Assembly: GCA_030532815.1 (NCBI GenBank)
Contig: JAUNKI010000015.1
Coordinates: forward strand, 1 to 6,596
Length of the DNA stretch: 6,596 nucleotides
Reading direction: 5' to 3'
Origin: Leptotrichiaceae bacterium
GTDB taxonomy: Bacteria > Fusobacteriota > Fusobacteriia > Fusobacteriales > Leptotrichiaceae
The position numbers and the translations under genes are program-made. Position 1 is the stretch's first letter. The number at the start of each line of letters is the position of its first letter. The notes below the pieces were generated by a model. The model saw only the letters and a list, made by a program, of their open reading frames with translations, ran no database searches and was not told the origin of the DNA. Positions 1-6,416 of the stretch are shown here, one piece after another.

Positions 1-109
1 GAAAATATATAAATACATTATAAATTCATATTTTTACAAAAGTATTAAAAATAACTGTTTATAATTTAAATATACATCTCAGATATTAATAAAACATAAA
101 CTAAAATAT

Positions 110-165
110 AAGCTGTTTCTTTAATTAAAATATATTTATAACAGCTTTAGTATCCTGAAAGCTGT
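110..165 (-). promoter_or_regulatory. Possible alternative-hairpin leader (three complementary segments)
   Basis: AAGCTGTT (110-117), AACAGCTTT (140-148) and AAAGCTGT (158-165) are complementary in such a way that the middle segment can pair with either neighbour. The 141-148/158-165 hairpin has 8 perfect pairs and a 9-base loop. The 110-117/140-147 hairpin has 8 pairs and a 22-base loop. In the leftward direction the second hairpin is followed by a moderately U-rich stretch. This is the geometry of an attenuator, or of two overlapping weak terminators. The downstream gene would lie outside the window, so its role is unknown. Confidence 0.25.
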
Positions 166-183
166 AACTAATCAAATGATGAT

Positions 184-192
184 TTTATACCA
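184..192 (-). promoter_or_regulatory. Possible leftward extended -10 promoter
   Basis: On the minus strand the sequence reads TGG-TATAAA, an extended -10 element (TGn then a hexamer matching TATAAT at 5 of 6 positions). No good -35 hexamer is found 16-18 bases upstream, which is tolerable for extended -10 promoters. Transcription would start near 177 and run through the alternative hairpins toward a gene beyond the left edge. Such matches are frequent in AT-rich DNA, so this is weak. Confidence 0.2.
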
Positions 193-294
193 ATTCTGTT
201 AATTCAAAAAGTGAAAAATATCATAAATTTTGCTTTTCAAGGTACATTCTAACAGTATAAGTCATTAAATATAAATTAGATTTTCTCACAAACT

Positions 295-336
295 AAAAAT
301 CAGTTTTAAATCTTTTGTAAAATTTAAAACTGATTT
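295..336 (-). terminator. Rho-independent terminator of the leftward gene cluster
   Basis: A perfect 15-base inverted repeat (297-311 with 322-336) has a 10-base loop. On the minus strand it is followed directly by a run of five T. It lies 45 bases past the stop codon of the B3/B4-domain gene. The stem is A/T-rich with only two G:C pairs, but its length and position make termination of the leftward transcript likely. No comparable structure appears between the four leftward genes. Confidence 0.75.
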
Positions 337-380
337 CATTATAAAATATTCACTTTATATAAAACAGTTTACTTTCGGTT

Positions 381-1091
381 TTAAAACAAATCCAATGAAA
401 CATTATTCCGATCCAGTACTTCCAGTTTTACTTTTACCGCTCCCAATTCTTTTTCCGAATAATGCGAAATCATATTTAAAGCTTTTTCTATTTCCTCTTT
501 TTTTTCTGAATTGGGATATTCCATAATAACAAAGGCATTCTGAGTATTTTCGGTAATCATTGTCCTTTGCCCGTCTCTCCAGTTAAAACAACGGCATACA
601 GCTCCTTTATTATCTCTGTAGCATATTTCACCTTGAAGTGTAGGAGAATTTTCGACATCTCCCAATGCATAAAATTCATCATTTCCTTCTGTCACTCCGA
701 GAAGCAGATCTCCTTCAAATGTATTGATATCTTCGGCACCGCACGGTATTCCGTATTTTAAAGATGCAGAATTGTAAATATCCACAAGAGGATTTATGGA
801 AGATACTCCCGCCCCTTTTTCGGCTCTTTTTAAAAGAGCTTCTATACTTGATCTAACACCTTTCTTCGTTTTAAACTTCTGATAAGCTTCTCTCCACACT
901 GCAATTGACGGATTGTGACTGAACTGTTCTTCGGTCAGATGTTTTTTTGCACCTTCATTGGACTCTTCCAGAAGTTTTTTTACAACCTCCGAAGATTCTC
1001 CTTTATTATTCATATTTTTCAGTATAAGAACTCCAATATTCGCCTCGGGAAAAATACCCCAGAAAGATTTTTCTATTATAAATTTACCCAT
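381..1091 (-). CDS. Free-standing B3/B4 domain protein (PheRS beta editing-domain-like)
   Basis: This 236-residue cytoplasmic protein belongs to the COG3382-type family, homologous to the B3/B4 module of the phenylalanyl-tRNA synthetase beta chain. In the synthetase that module hydrolyses Tyr-tRNA(Phe). The B3/B4 region spans about residues 60-205. Visible family motifs are WREAYQKF (66-73), SIEALLKR (82-89), INPLVDIYNSASLKYGIPCG (99-118), GDLLLG (127-132), a GEICYRD segment (154-160), CRCFNW (166-171) and RTMITENTQNAF (176-187). No catalytic core, anticodon-binding or other synthetase domain is present, so this is the stand-alone form and not a PheRS fragment. By analogy it may deacylate mischarged tRNA or bind RNA, but substrate and function are not shown here. 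It is the last gene of the leftward cluster, 113 bases after the transporter. The ATG has no recognisable Shine-Dalgarno sequence; I keep it because the N-terminal sequence looks typical and an in-frame stop lies upstream. Confidence 0.85.
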   Translation of the reverse strand: MGKFIIEKSFWGIFPEANIGVLILKNMNNKGESSEVVKKLLEESNEGAKKHLTEEQFSHNPSIAVWREAYQKFKTKKGVRSSIEALLKRAEKGAGVSSINPLVDIYNSASLKYGIPCGAEDINTFEGDLLLGVTEGNDEFYALGDVENSPTLQGEICYRDNKGAVCRCFNWRDGQRTMITENTQNAFVIMEYPNSEKKEEIEKALNMISHYSEKELGAVKVKLEVLDRNNVSLDLF

Positions 1092-1113
1092 ATTTATTAA
1101 TTCAGAGAAATAT

Positions 1114-1166
1114 TTAAAATAAAAAGTAAAATTTTATTTTCAAAATACCCCCCTGCTTCCTTTCCT
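1114..1166 (-). other. Orphan purine-rich SD tract with 9-codon Phe/Tyr-rich mini-ORF
   Basis: On the minus strand a G-rich tract (1166-1148: AGGAAAGGAAGCAGGGGGG) looks like a very strong ribosome binding site but serves no long gene. It is followed 4 bases later by TTG (1143-1141) and a frame encoding (M/L)KIKFYFLF, with a TAA stop at 1116-1114. It sits between the transporter and the B3/B4 gene, whose own start lacks an SD. It could be a leader peptide, a remnant of a lost gene start, or chance. Confidence 0.25.
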
Positions 1167-1204
1167 AAAATTAATTTTCAGCAATATATTTCGACACTTC
1201 AGCT

Positions 1205-2785
1205 TCAGTTAAAAAACAGCGATGCTCCCGGTCCTATAGGAAGTCCGAACATCATCCATATTATGAGCAGTAATGTCCATCCTAACAGGAAAAGCATTGA
1301 ATAAGGCAGCATCATGGATATAAGCGTTCCTATCTTTATATCTTCATCATATTGTTTTGCAAATGCTACAACAGCTGCAAAATAATACATTAGAGGTGTA
1401 ATTATGTTTGTACTTGAGTCTCCTATTCTGTATGCCAGCTGAGTAAGCTCAGGAGAATATCCGAGTCTCATAAACATAGGGATAAAAATTGGTGCCATAA
1501 TTGCCCATTTTGCAGAAGCCGAACCCATAAACAGGTTAATAAATGCCGAAATAAGAACAAATCCCACTATGAGAGGAATTCCTTTTATTCCTGCTCCCTC
1601 AAGAAAGTCAGCCCCTTTTACCGCAAGTATTATCCCAAGATTTGAATGGGTAAAATAAGCTACAAACTGTGCCGCCACAAATATAAGGGCAAGAAAACTA
1701 CCCATGCTGCTCATGGCATTTCCCATAAATTTAGCTACATCATTATCACTTTTTACAGTTTTTGCAACTATTCCGTATACCAGTCCCGGTATAAAAAAGG
1801 CAAATGCTATTATCGGAACAAGACCGTCTACAAAAGCCGATTTTACCATAAGCTGTTTTGTTTCGGGATTTCTCAGTATTCCGTTTGCAGGTACAGCCAT
1901 TATTCCTATTATTATACAGTAAACAACCAATGAAATAAGTGCCGCTTTAAGACCTGCTTTTTCTTCTCCGGTAATTTCTTCAAGTTTTTCATTATGTACT
2001 TCATTATTTATTCCTGTGTATTTTCCCAATCTCGGCTCCACCACTTTTTCAGTTATCACAGTCCCTATTACAGTTATAAGAATTGTTGAAGCCATAAGAA
2101 AATACCAGTTTGCCGTAGGTTGTACTTCATATCCCTGAGATACTATATTTGCCGCCTGAGTTGATATTCCTCCTAATAAAGGATCTATTACTCCTACAAG
2201 TAGATTTGCACTGAAACCTCCCGATACCCCTGCAAACACTGCAGCTATTCCTGCAAGAGGATGTCTTCCGAGACTTAAAAATATAACCGCTCCCAAAGGT
2301 ATCAGTACAACATACCCTACATCAGATGCAATATTTGACATTACTCCGAGAAAAACAAGCATAAGAGTTATGAATCTTTTCGGAGTTATAAGCACCGTTC
2401 TTTTCAGTACTGCACTGATAAATCCCGTTGCTTCAGCCGTTCCCACTCCGAGCATTGCCACAAGAACTGTTCCTAAAGGAGCAAATCCCGTGAAGTTTTT
2501 TACCATACTGGAAAATACAAACCTTATACCTTCTGCATTCAGCAGACTCACCGCTTTTGCTTCCTTACTTATAATCTCAATTGCTCCCGCATCATTTTTC
2601 TGTGTCACGTCATATACCGCCGACACTCCCAGCACCTGACATATATGAGAAATCACTATTGCTGCCAATGCAAGGATTAAAAACAGTGTTATCGGGTTCG
2701 GCAGCTTATTACCCGCTTTTTCCACAAAATCCAGAAATTTTTGAAATATGGGTTTTTTCTCCTTTTCTGATATTCTCTCCGACAT
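1205..2785 (-). CDS. abgT: AbgT-family transporter (p-aminobenzoyl-glutamate type / MtrF-like)
   Basis: This 526-residue inner-membrane protein is of normal full length for the AbgT family, whose members import p-aminobenzoyl-glutamate or export sulfonamide-type antimetabolites (AbgT, YdaH, MtrF). A short charged N-terminus (1-20) precedes many hydrophobic segments, at roughly 30-50, 135-170, 178-200, 225-247, 278-298, 318-342, 358-378, 400-420 and 488-514, with re-entrant hairpin-like regions around 90-128 and 420-465. Diagnostic motifs are GSASAKWAIMAPIF (421-434) and RIGDSSTNIITPL (453-465). From memory of the MtrF structure, the conserved functional residues Asp, Ser, Trp, Pro, Arg, Asp and Pro correspond to D201, S424, W427, P445, R453, D456 and P464; the spacing within the 424-464 cluster matches, so the pump looks intact. 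AGGAGG lies 5 bases before the ATG. It follows the Spy-like gene by 75 bases, and that gap contains a palindrome. Substrate and transport direction cannot be told from sequence. Confidence 0.93.
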   Translation of the reverse strand: MSERISEKEKKPIFQKFLDFVEKAGNKLPNPITLFLILALAAIVISHICQVLGVSAVYDVTQKNDAGAIEIISKEAKAVSLLNAEGIRFVFSSMVKNFTGFAPLGTVLVAMLGVGTAEATGFISAVLKRTVLITPKRFITLMLVFLGVMSNIASDVGYVVLIPLGAVIFLSLGRHPLAGIAAVFAGVSGGFSANLLVGVIDPLLGGISTQAANIVSQGYEVQPTANWYFLMASTILITVIGTVITEKVVEPRLGKYTGINNEVHNEKLEEITGEEKAGLKAALISLVVYCIIIGIMAVPANGILRNPETKQLMVKSAFVDGLVPIIAFAFFIPGLVYGIVAKTVKSDNDVAKFMGNAMSSMGSFLALIFVAAQFVAYFTHSNLGIILAVKGADFLEGAGIKGIPLIVGFVLISAFINLFMGSASAKWAIMAPIFIPMFMRLGYSPELTQLAYRIGDSSTNIITPLMYYFAAVVAFAKQYDEDIKIGTLISMMLPYSMLFLLGWTLLLIIWMMFGLPIGPGASLFFN

Positions 2786-2823
2786 GCGAACCTCCTAAAA
2801 ATTATAAATTTATTAAGTTTTTA

Positions 2824-2844
2824 CTGTTAAATTAAAATTGACAG
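2824..2844. promoter_or_regulatory. 21-base imperfect palindrome upstream of abgT (possible operator)
   Basis: Centred on base 2834, this 21-base stretch begins CTGTTAA and ends TTGACAG. Eight of ten position pairs are Watson-Crick, one is T/G and one is A/A. It lies 38 bases before the abgT start, in the 75-base gap after the preceding gene. A TATAAT lies just upstream on the minus strand (2852-2847) without a good -35 hexamer, so an internal promoter overlapped by an operator is possible. I cannot assign a regulator. Confidence 0.3.
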
Positions 2845-2860
2845 ATATTATAAACATATT

Positions 2861-3448
2861 TTAAAAATTTTCCGTTATCTTCAGCTGCTCTTCATTTAAT
2901 ACTTTTTTTATTTTTTCATTTCTTATTTTTTTGAGCTTGTCATATTCAGCCAAAAAATTCTCTTCTGATAAACGTTCATTTTTCAGTTTGTCAACTTCTC
3001 TTTTAAAATCTCTTTCCAATTTCAGTATTTCAGCTTTCTGTTCATTTTCCAGATTCAGATTATCCATTAAATTTCTGATTTTATCATTTTTTTCTTCAAA
3101 TTCGAGCTTTTTTCCGTTAATATATCTGTTAAAATTTGTCAGCTGTTCATAAGACAAAATTCCCGCTATTTTCAAATATCTTTCTCTTTCGATTTTATCA
3201 ATTTTTTCTTTTTTCCCTTCAAACTGTTTTAATTCTTTTTCCACTTTTTCGGCTTTTTTCTGAAAACCGTCAAAAATACGTGATAATTTCTTCTGCTGTT
3301 TCTGAGTTGCATTTACAGCTTCAAATATTTCCTTTTTGGATATTTTTACAATATATATTTTTTTATAATAATCTTCATAAGCATTTGAAATACTGCTTAT
3401 ACTTAAAATTATCGTGAATAAAAATAATATCTTTTTTATATTTTTCAT
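2861..3448 (-). CDS. Secreted Spy/LTXXQ-like charged helical protein, two repeats
   Basis: This is a 195-residue hypothetical protein. Residues 1-23 form a signal peptide: basic MKNIKK, a hydrophobic core at 7-20, and an S-N-A site suggesting cleavage after A23. The mature part is almost entirely charged, Lys/Glu-rich helix with likely coiled coil, and has no cysteine or enzyme motif. Two halves resemble each other: 45-110 and 131-195 each begin with a V/L-N segment containing Q, continue with an F plus K/E-rich helix, and end in L-x-x-EQL (98-103 and 184-189). Family resemblance is to the periplasmic Spy/CpxP (LTXXQ) chaperone-like proteins, where LTxxQ motifs recur; here the motifs are degenerate, so the assignment is tentative. 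A periplasmic location implies a diderm host. AGAGGA lies 7 bases before the ATG. The gene starts 30 bases after the guaB stop, so it is probably co-transcribed with guaB. A role in envelope stress or binding unfolded protein is inference only. Confidence 0.8.
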   Translation of the reverse strand: MKNIKKILFLFTIILSISSISNAYEDYYKKIYIVKISKKEIFEAVNATQKQQKKLSRIFDGFQKKAEKVEKELKQFEGKKEKIDKIERERYLKIAGILSYEQLTNFNRYINGKKLEFEEKNDKIRNLMDNLNLENEQKAEILKLERDFKREVDKLKNERLSEENFLAEYDKLKKIRNEKIKKVLNEEQLKITENF

Positions 3449-3478
3449 TATTTAATCCTCTTTCAGTTATTTTAAAAA

Positions 3479-4948
3479 TTAATTTGAAGCATTGTAATTA
3501 GGTGCTTCTTTTGTAATTATAACATCATGCGGGTGACTTTCCTTTAATCCTGCGTTGGTTATCTTTACAAATTTCCCTTCATTTTTCAGTTTTTCAATTG
3601 TAGGCGTTCCGCAATAGCCCATTCCTGAACGGAGTCCGCCGCATAATTGGTAAATAGTATCTTTTAATGCTCCCTTAAACGGTACCATTGATTCAATTCC
3701 TTCGGGAACAAGCTTTTCAGTTGCCGCTTCCAGCTGAAAATATCTGTCACTGCTTCCTCTCTTCATAGCTGCAAGAGAACCCATTCCGGCATATGTCTTG
3801 AACTTTCTTCCGTTATATATGATTTCCTCTCCCGGTGCTTCGTTTGTTCCGGCGAGAAGTCCTCCGAGCATAACACAGTCGGCTCCTGCCGCTATGGCTT
3901 TTACTATGTCTCCTGACAATTTTATGCCTCCGTCAGCTATAAGGCCTACGGATTTTTCGGCACATATTTCCGCTATTTCAAGTATGGCAGTTATTTGAGG
4001 GACTCCTACTCCTGAAATTACTCTTGTTGTACATATTGAACCCGGTCCTACTCCGACCTTTACTGCATTTACTCCTGCTTTTATAAGGTCAAGGGCAGCT
4101 TCTTTCGTAACTATGTTTCCTCCGATTAAATCCAGATCGGGAAACGCCTTTCTTATTTCTTTTATTTTCTTTACGACTCCTTTAGAATGTCCATGAGCGG
4201 AATCTACTGTAATTATATCCACTCCCGCCTCAACTAACGCTTCAATTCTTCTTATCGTGTCATTTCCTATTCCCACGGCTGCTCCCACTCTCAGTCTTCC
4301 GTGAGAATCTTTACAGGCATTGGGATAATTTATAATATTGTCAATGTCTTTTATTGTTATAAGTCCTTTAAGCTTTTTTCCCTGAACAATCGGAAGCTTT
4401 TCAATTCTGTGTTCAAGAAGAATTGATTTTGCTTCGTCCAATGTAGTGCCTACAGGAGCAGTTATCAAATTTTCCTTTGTCATTATCTCTTCAACTTTTG
4501 CTGATAAGTCTTCCCTGTATTTTAAATCTCTGTTTGTAATAATCCCTTTTAAATTACCTTTTTTATCCACTATGGGCAAACCTGAAATTTTGTAATTTTT
4601 CATTAATTCGTTTGCTTCCATAAGTATGGAATTTTCCCCTAAAGTAATGGGATTTGTTATCATTCCGCTTTCGTATCTCTTTACTTTTTCGACTTCATCA
4701 GCCTGTCTTTCAATGGTCATATTTTTATGAATAAAACCTATTCCTCCCTCCCTTGCAATAGCAATAGCAAGCTGAGCTTCAGTTACAGTATCCATAGCCG
4801 CACTCATGATAGGAATGTTCAATACAAGCTTTTCCGTTACTTTTGTTTTCAGAGAAACCTCATGAGGTAACACTTCTGAAGCCTGTGGAATAAGCAGAAC
4901 ATCATCGAAAGTCAATCCTTCCATTACAATCTTAGATTTTTGACTCAT
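3479..4948 (-). CDS. guaB: Inosine-5'-monophosphate dehydrogenase
   Basis: GuaB oxidises IMP to XMP with NAD+, the committed step of guanine nucleotide synthesis, as a cytoplasmic tetramer or octamer. The 489 residues match the usual bacterial length. The N-terminal part of the barrel carries [10 protein letters not shown] (12-21) and [10 protein letters not shown] (48-57). Two CBS regulatory domains follow (about 97-145 and 155-205). The C-terminal barrel holds VDSAHGHS (248-255, NAD-contacting Asp249), the K+/catalytic loop GPGSICTTR (301-309) with nucleophile Cys306, IADGGI (337-342) with IMP-binding Asp339, GGLLAG (362-367), YAGMGS (386-391) and the mobile flap with the catalytic Arg402-Tyr403 pair. 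All expected catalytic residues are present, so the enzyme should be active. GGGAGGA lies 8 bases before the ATG, supporting this start. It is the first gene of the leftward cluster and diverges from yitT. I saw no purine riboswitch in its leader. Confidence 0.98.
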   Translation of the reverse strand: MSQKSKIVMEGLTFDDVLLIPQASEVLPHEVSLKTKVTEKLVLNIPIMSAAMDTVTEAQLAIAIAREGGIGFIHKNMTIERQADEVEKVKRYESGMITNPITLGENSILMEANELMKNYKISGLPIVDKKGNLKGIITNRDLKYREDLSAKVEEIMTKENLITAPVGTTLDEAKSILLEHRIEKLPIVQGKKLKGLITIKDIDNIINYPNACKDSHGRLRVGAAVGIGNDTIRRIEALVEAGVDIITVDSAHGHSKGVVKKIKEIRKAFPDLDLIGGNIVTKEAALDLIKAGVNAVKVGVGPGSICTTRVISGVGVPQITAILEIAEICAEKSVGLIADGGIKLSGDIVKAIAAGADCVMLGGLLAGTNEAPGEEIIYNGRKFKTYAGMGSLAAMKRGSSDRYFQLEAATEKLVPEGIESMVPFKGALKDTIYQLCGGLRSGMGYCGTPTIEKLKNEGKFVKITNAGLKESHPHDVIITKEAPNYNASN

Positions 4949-5032
4949 TTCTTTTATCCTCCCTGTTTAAAATTTATGTATTATATTTTGAATAGTTTTT
5001 CATTTTATTAGATATGACTTATAAATTATCAT

Positions 5033-5062
5033 ATTATAGCATAAATAATAAATAAAATACAA
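5033..5062 (-). promoter_or_regulatory. Likely guaB promoter (extended -10)
   Basis: On the minus strand a perfect TATAAT (5038-5033) is preceded by TGC, giving an extended -10 element. TTGTAT (5062-5057) lies 18 bases upstream as a weak -35. Transcription would start near 5026, giving a guaB leader of about 78 bases. It is the best leftward match in the divergent region and could drive the whole four-gene cluster. Confidence 0.6.
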
Positions 5063-5235
5063 AAATTTTATTTTTCCTCGATACTTTTTTCAATGAAATC
5101 AACTGAAATATATACATTTCTTTAAATTTAATATTTTAAAACATTCATCATGTTCAAATTTATTTTTTCGTTCAATGGCGGCTTAAGTACTTTCTCCGTA
5201 TCAATTTACTTTATATTTTATTAAAAAAATTTACC

Positions 5236-5264
5236 TTGACATTGTATTTTTAAAACACTATAAT
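5236..5264 (+). promoter_or_regulatory. Perfect-consensus sigma-70-type promoter of yitT
   Basis: TTGACA (5236-5241), a 17-base spacer and TATAAT (5259-5264) match the housekeeping consensus at all 12 positions with optimal spacing. The predicted start is near 5271, about 38 bases before the yitT ATG. Nothing obviously palindromic overlaps it, so strong, largely unregulated transcription is suggested. Confidence 0.88.
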
Positions 5265-5308
5265 ACTTATCGTCACATTACTATAAATATAGGAGCTAAT
5301 AAAAATTT

Positions 5309-6163
5309 ATGAAAGAGAAATTTACTAAAACTTTTAAAGAATATCTGTTTATAGGGATCGGTGTTTTTATCCTTGCTTTCGGTCTTCATTTTTTTCTGTT
5401 CCCTAATAAAATAGCAAGCGGAGGAATTACGGGACTGGCTTTAGTTATAAATCATGCTTTCGGAATTCCCAACAGTATAGTTGTAACTGTAGGAAACATA
5501 ATATTATTTTCACTGGGCTTTTTTATAATTAGCGGACAGTTCGGCATTAAAAGTATATATGCTTCCGTACTGTTGTCAATAGCCCTTTCAATATTTGAAA
5601 AGTTTTTCCCTCACTATTCGTTTACTGAAAATCTGATTCTTGCTACAATATTCGGAAGTGTTTTTGTTGCAATGGGAGCGACTGCAGTTTTTGCCTATGA
5701 TGCTTCTACAGGAGGAACTTCTATTATTGGAAAAATTATACATCAGTATTTCCATATCCGACTCGGAATGGCAAGTTTTATAGTTGATGCAGTCGTTACT
5801 GCACTTGCCATGTTTACATTTGGTGTGGAGCTTGCACTTTTCGGTCTTCTGAGTGTTTATATAACAGGATTCATGATGGATAAATTTATAGACGGATTTA
5901 ATTCGAGAAAACAGATTTTTATAATAACACAAAATAAGGAAATTATTATAGAATATATTTTAAGGGACTTTGACAGAGGATGTACGGTATTTAACGGTAT
6001 CGGAGGGTATTCAGGAGCTCCGAGAGACGTCCTCCTCACAATACTTGACAGGAGGCAGTTCATTCATTTGAGAAAATTTCTAAAAGTCAATGATCCTACC
6101 GCTTTTATGACAGTAACAGAAACTGCAAAAGTATTTGGTTTAGGTTTTGACCAGTTTCATTAA
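5309..6163 (+). CDS. YitT family membrane protein (DUF161 / DUF2179)
   Basis: This 284-residue protein has the standard YitT architecture. The N-terminal membrane half carries about six hydrophobic segments, near residues 12-31, 55-75, 82-99, 108-130, 152-172 and 175-193, including the conserved FPNKIASGGITGLA (31-44) and DASTGGTSIIG (131-141). The soluble C-terminal DUF2179 domain (about 200-284) contains RGCTVFNGIGGYSG (223-236), VLLTILDRRQ (241-250), NDPTAFM (261-267) and a final VFGLGF (275-280). Length and both domains are complete. The family is widespread in low-GC bacteria; its molecular function is not firmly established, and a transporter role is only presumed. It is monocistronic in this window, driven by a perfect-consensus promoter. 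AGGAG (5291-5295) lies 13 bases before the ATG, longer than usual, but no better in-frame start is nearer and the N-terminus fits the family. Confidence 0.93.
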   Translation: MKEKFTKTFKEYLFIGIGVFILAFGLHFFLFPNKIASGGITGLALVINHAFGIPNSIVVTVGNIILFSLGFFIISGQFGIKSIYASVLLSIALSIFEKFFPHYSFTENLILATIFGSVFVAMGATAVFAYDASTGGTSIIGKIIHQYFHIRLGMASFIVDAVVTALAMFTFGVELALFGLLSVYITGFMMDKFIDGFNSRKQIFIITQNKEIIIEYILRDFDRGCTVFNGIGGYSGAPRDVLLTILDRRQFIHLRKFLKVNDPTAFMTVTETAKVFGLGFDQFH

Positions 6164-6167
6164 AGTA

Positions 6168-6241
6168 TGTCTGAAAACTGACGGAATATAAGAAAATCTT
6201 ATATTACTGTTTCAAAAACCGTATACTGAGGATATCAGACA
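6168..6241 (+). other. Nested hairpins just after yitT
   Basis: A perfect 9-base stem with a 3-base loop (AATATAAGA 6185-6193, TCTTATATT 6197-6205) sits inside an outer 7-base pairing, TGTCTGA 6168-6174 with TCAGACA 6235-6241. No T-run follows the inner hairpin, so it is a poor terminator by itself. It could protect the yitT mRNA 3' end, or be chance. Confidence 0.35.
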
Positions 6242-6264
6242 ATATTATAGTAACTTTTTAGGAG

Positions 6265-6407
6265 TTGTCTCATAAGATATAAAAATATATTTAATTATAA
6301 ATTTTATATATTTTCTATTTTTATAAAATCATTAAAAATTATCTTTTTTAATTTTTAAAAATATATAATACTTGTAATTAGAAAATTATTTTTGACTTAT
6401 GAGACAA
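6265..6407. mobile_element. Putative 143-base MITE-like palindromic element
   Basis: Perfect 12-base terminal inverted repeats (TTGTCTCATAAG at 6265-6276 and its complement at 6396-6407) bound an AT-rich interior. That interior is itself imperfectly self-complementary: about 40 further bases of each arm align, including a shared TATATATTTT block. There is no transposase frame. The size, precise ends and long-hairpin potential fit a miniature inverted-repeat transposable element. The flanks both contain T-runs but show no exact target duplication. The family is not assignable from one copy, and a long terminator hairpin is the alternative. Confidence 0.55.
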
Positions 6408-6416
6408 TCTTTTTTT
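6396..6416 (+). terminator. Terminator formed by the right arm of the palindromic element
   Basis: On the plus strand the closing arm of the 6265-6407 hairpin is followed by TC and then T-rich sequence to 6416. This gives the hairpin-plus-U-tract arrangement of a rho-independent terminator for yitT, although the loop is long. No other plus-strand terminator follows yitT in the window. On the other strand no U-run follows, so it would work only rightward. Confidence 0.4.

Larger units (their letters stand above)
1..380. other. Gene-free AT-rich intergenic region at left edge
   Basis: No open frame with a start, a ribosome binding site and useful length is visible on either strand. The stretch holds the terminator of the leftward gene cluster (297-336), a possible leftward extended -10 promoter (184-192) and three mutually complementary segments (110-117, 140-148, 158-165). 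A loose nested inverted repeat is also visible: CTGTTA 196-201 with TAACAG 250-255, enclosing TGAAAA 212-217 with TTTTCA 234-239. With this base composition such short repeats could be chance. Confidence 0.7.
4949..5308. other. Divergent intergenic region between guaB and yitT
   Basis: This 360-base spacer holds the leftward guaB promoter candidate (5033-5062) and the rightward yitT promoter (5236-5264). The roughly 170 bases between them are AT-rich apart from a G/C-containing patch at 5169-5200 that includes the 8-base palindrome AAGTACTT (5185-5192). No RNA gene, purine riboswitch or T-box motif is recognised. A 24-codon frame on the plus strand (5150-5224) lacks a ribosome binding site and runs into the yitT promoter region. 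Confidence 0.7.

Noticed and set aside
1092..1204. T-box leader ahead of the tRNA-editing-like gene
   Set aside because: No T-box consensus or terminator hairpin is present; only short AT palindromes are seen.
1646..2835. Open frames on the plus strand opposite the abgT gene
   Set aside because: They are antisense shadows of a clearly conserved transporter, without good ribosome binding sites.
4964..5026. Purine (guanine/xanthine) riboswitch in the guaB leader
   Set aside because: The leader is short and AT-rich, and I could not find the conserved purine-aptamer core or flanking stem.
5169..5200. G/C-containing patch with palindrome AAGTACTT as an operator
   Set aside because: The palindrome is only 8 bases, lies away from both promoters and has no second copy; there is too little to support a call.
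5150..5224. 24-codon plus-strand frame in the guaB-yitT gap
   Set aside because: It has no ribosome binding site, a low-complexity Phe/Ser/Ile product and no recognisable similarity, so it is most likely chance.
5588..6063. Open frames on the minus strand opposite yitT
   Set aside because: They overlap the well-supported YitT gene in antisense and have no family resemblance.
6261..6282. New gene starting after the GGAG at 6261
   Set aside because: The TTG frame that follows stops after five codons, and the sequence is the end of the palindromic element.
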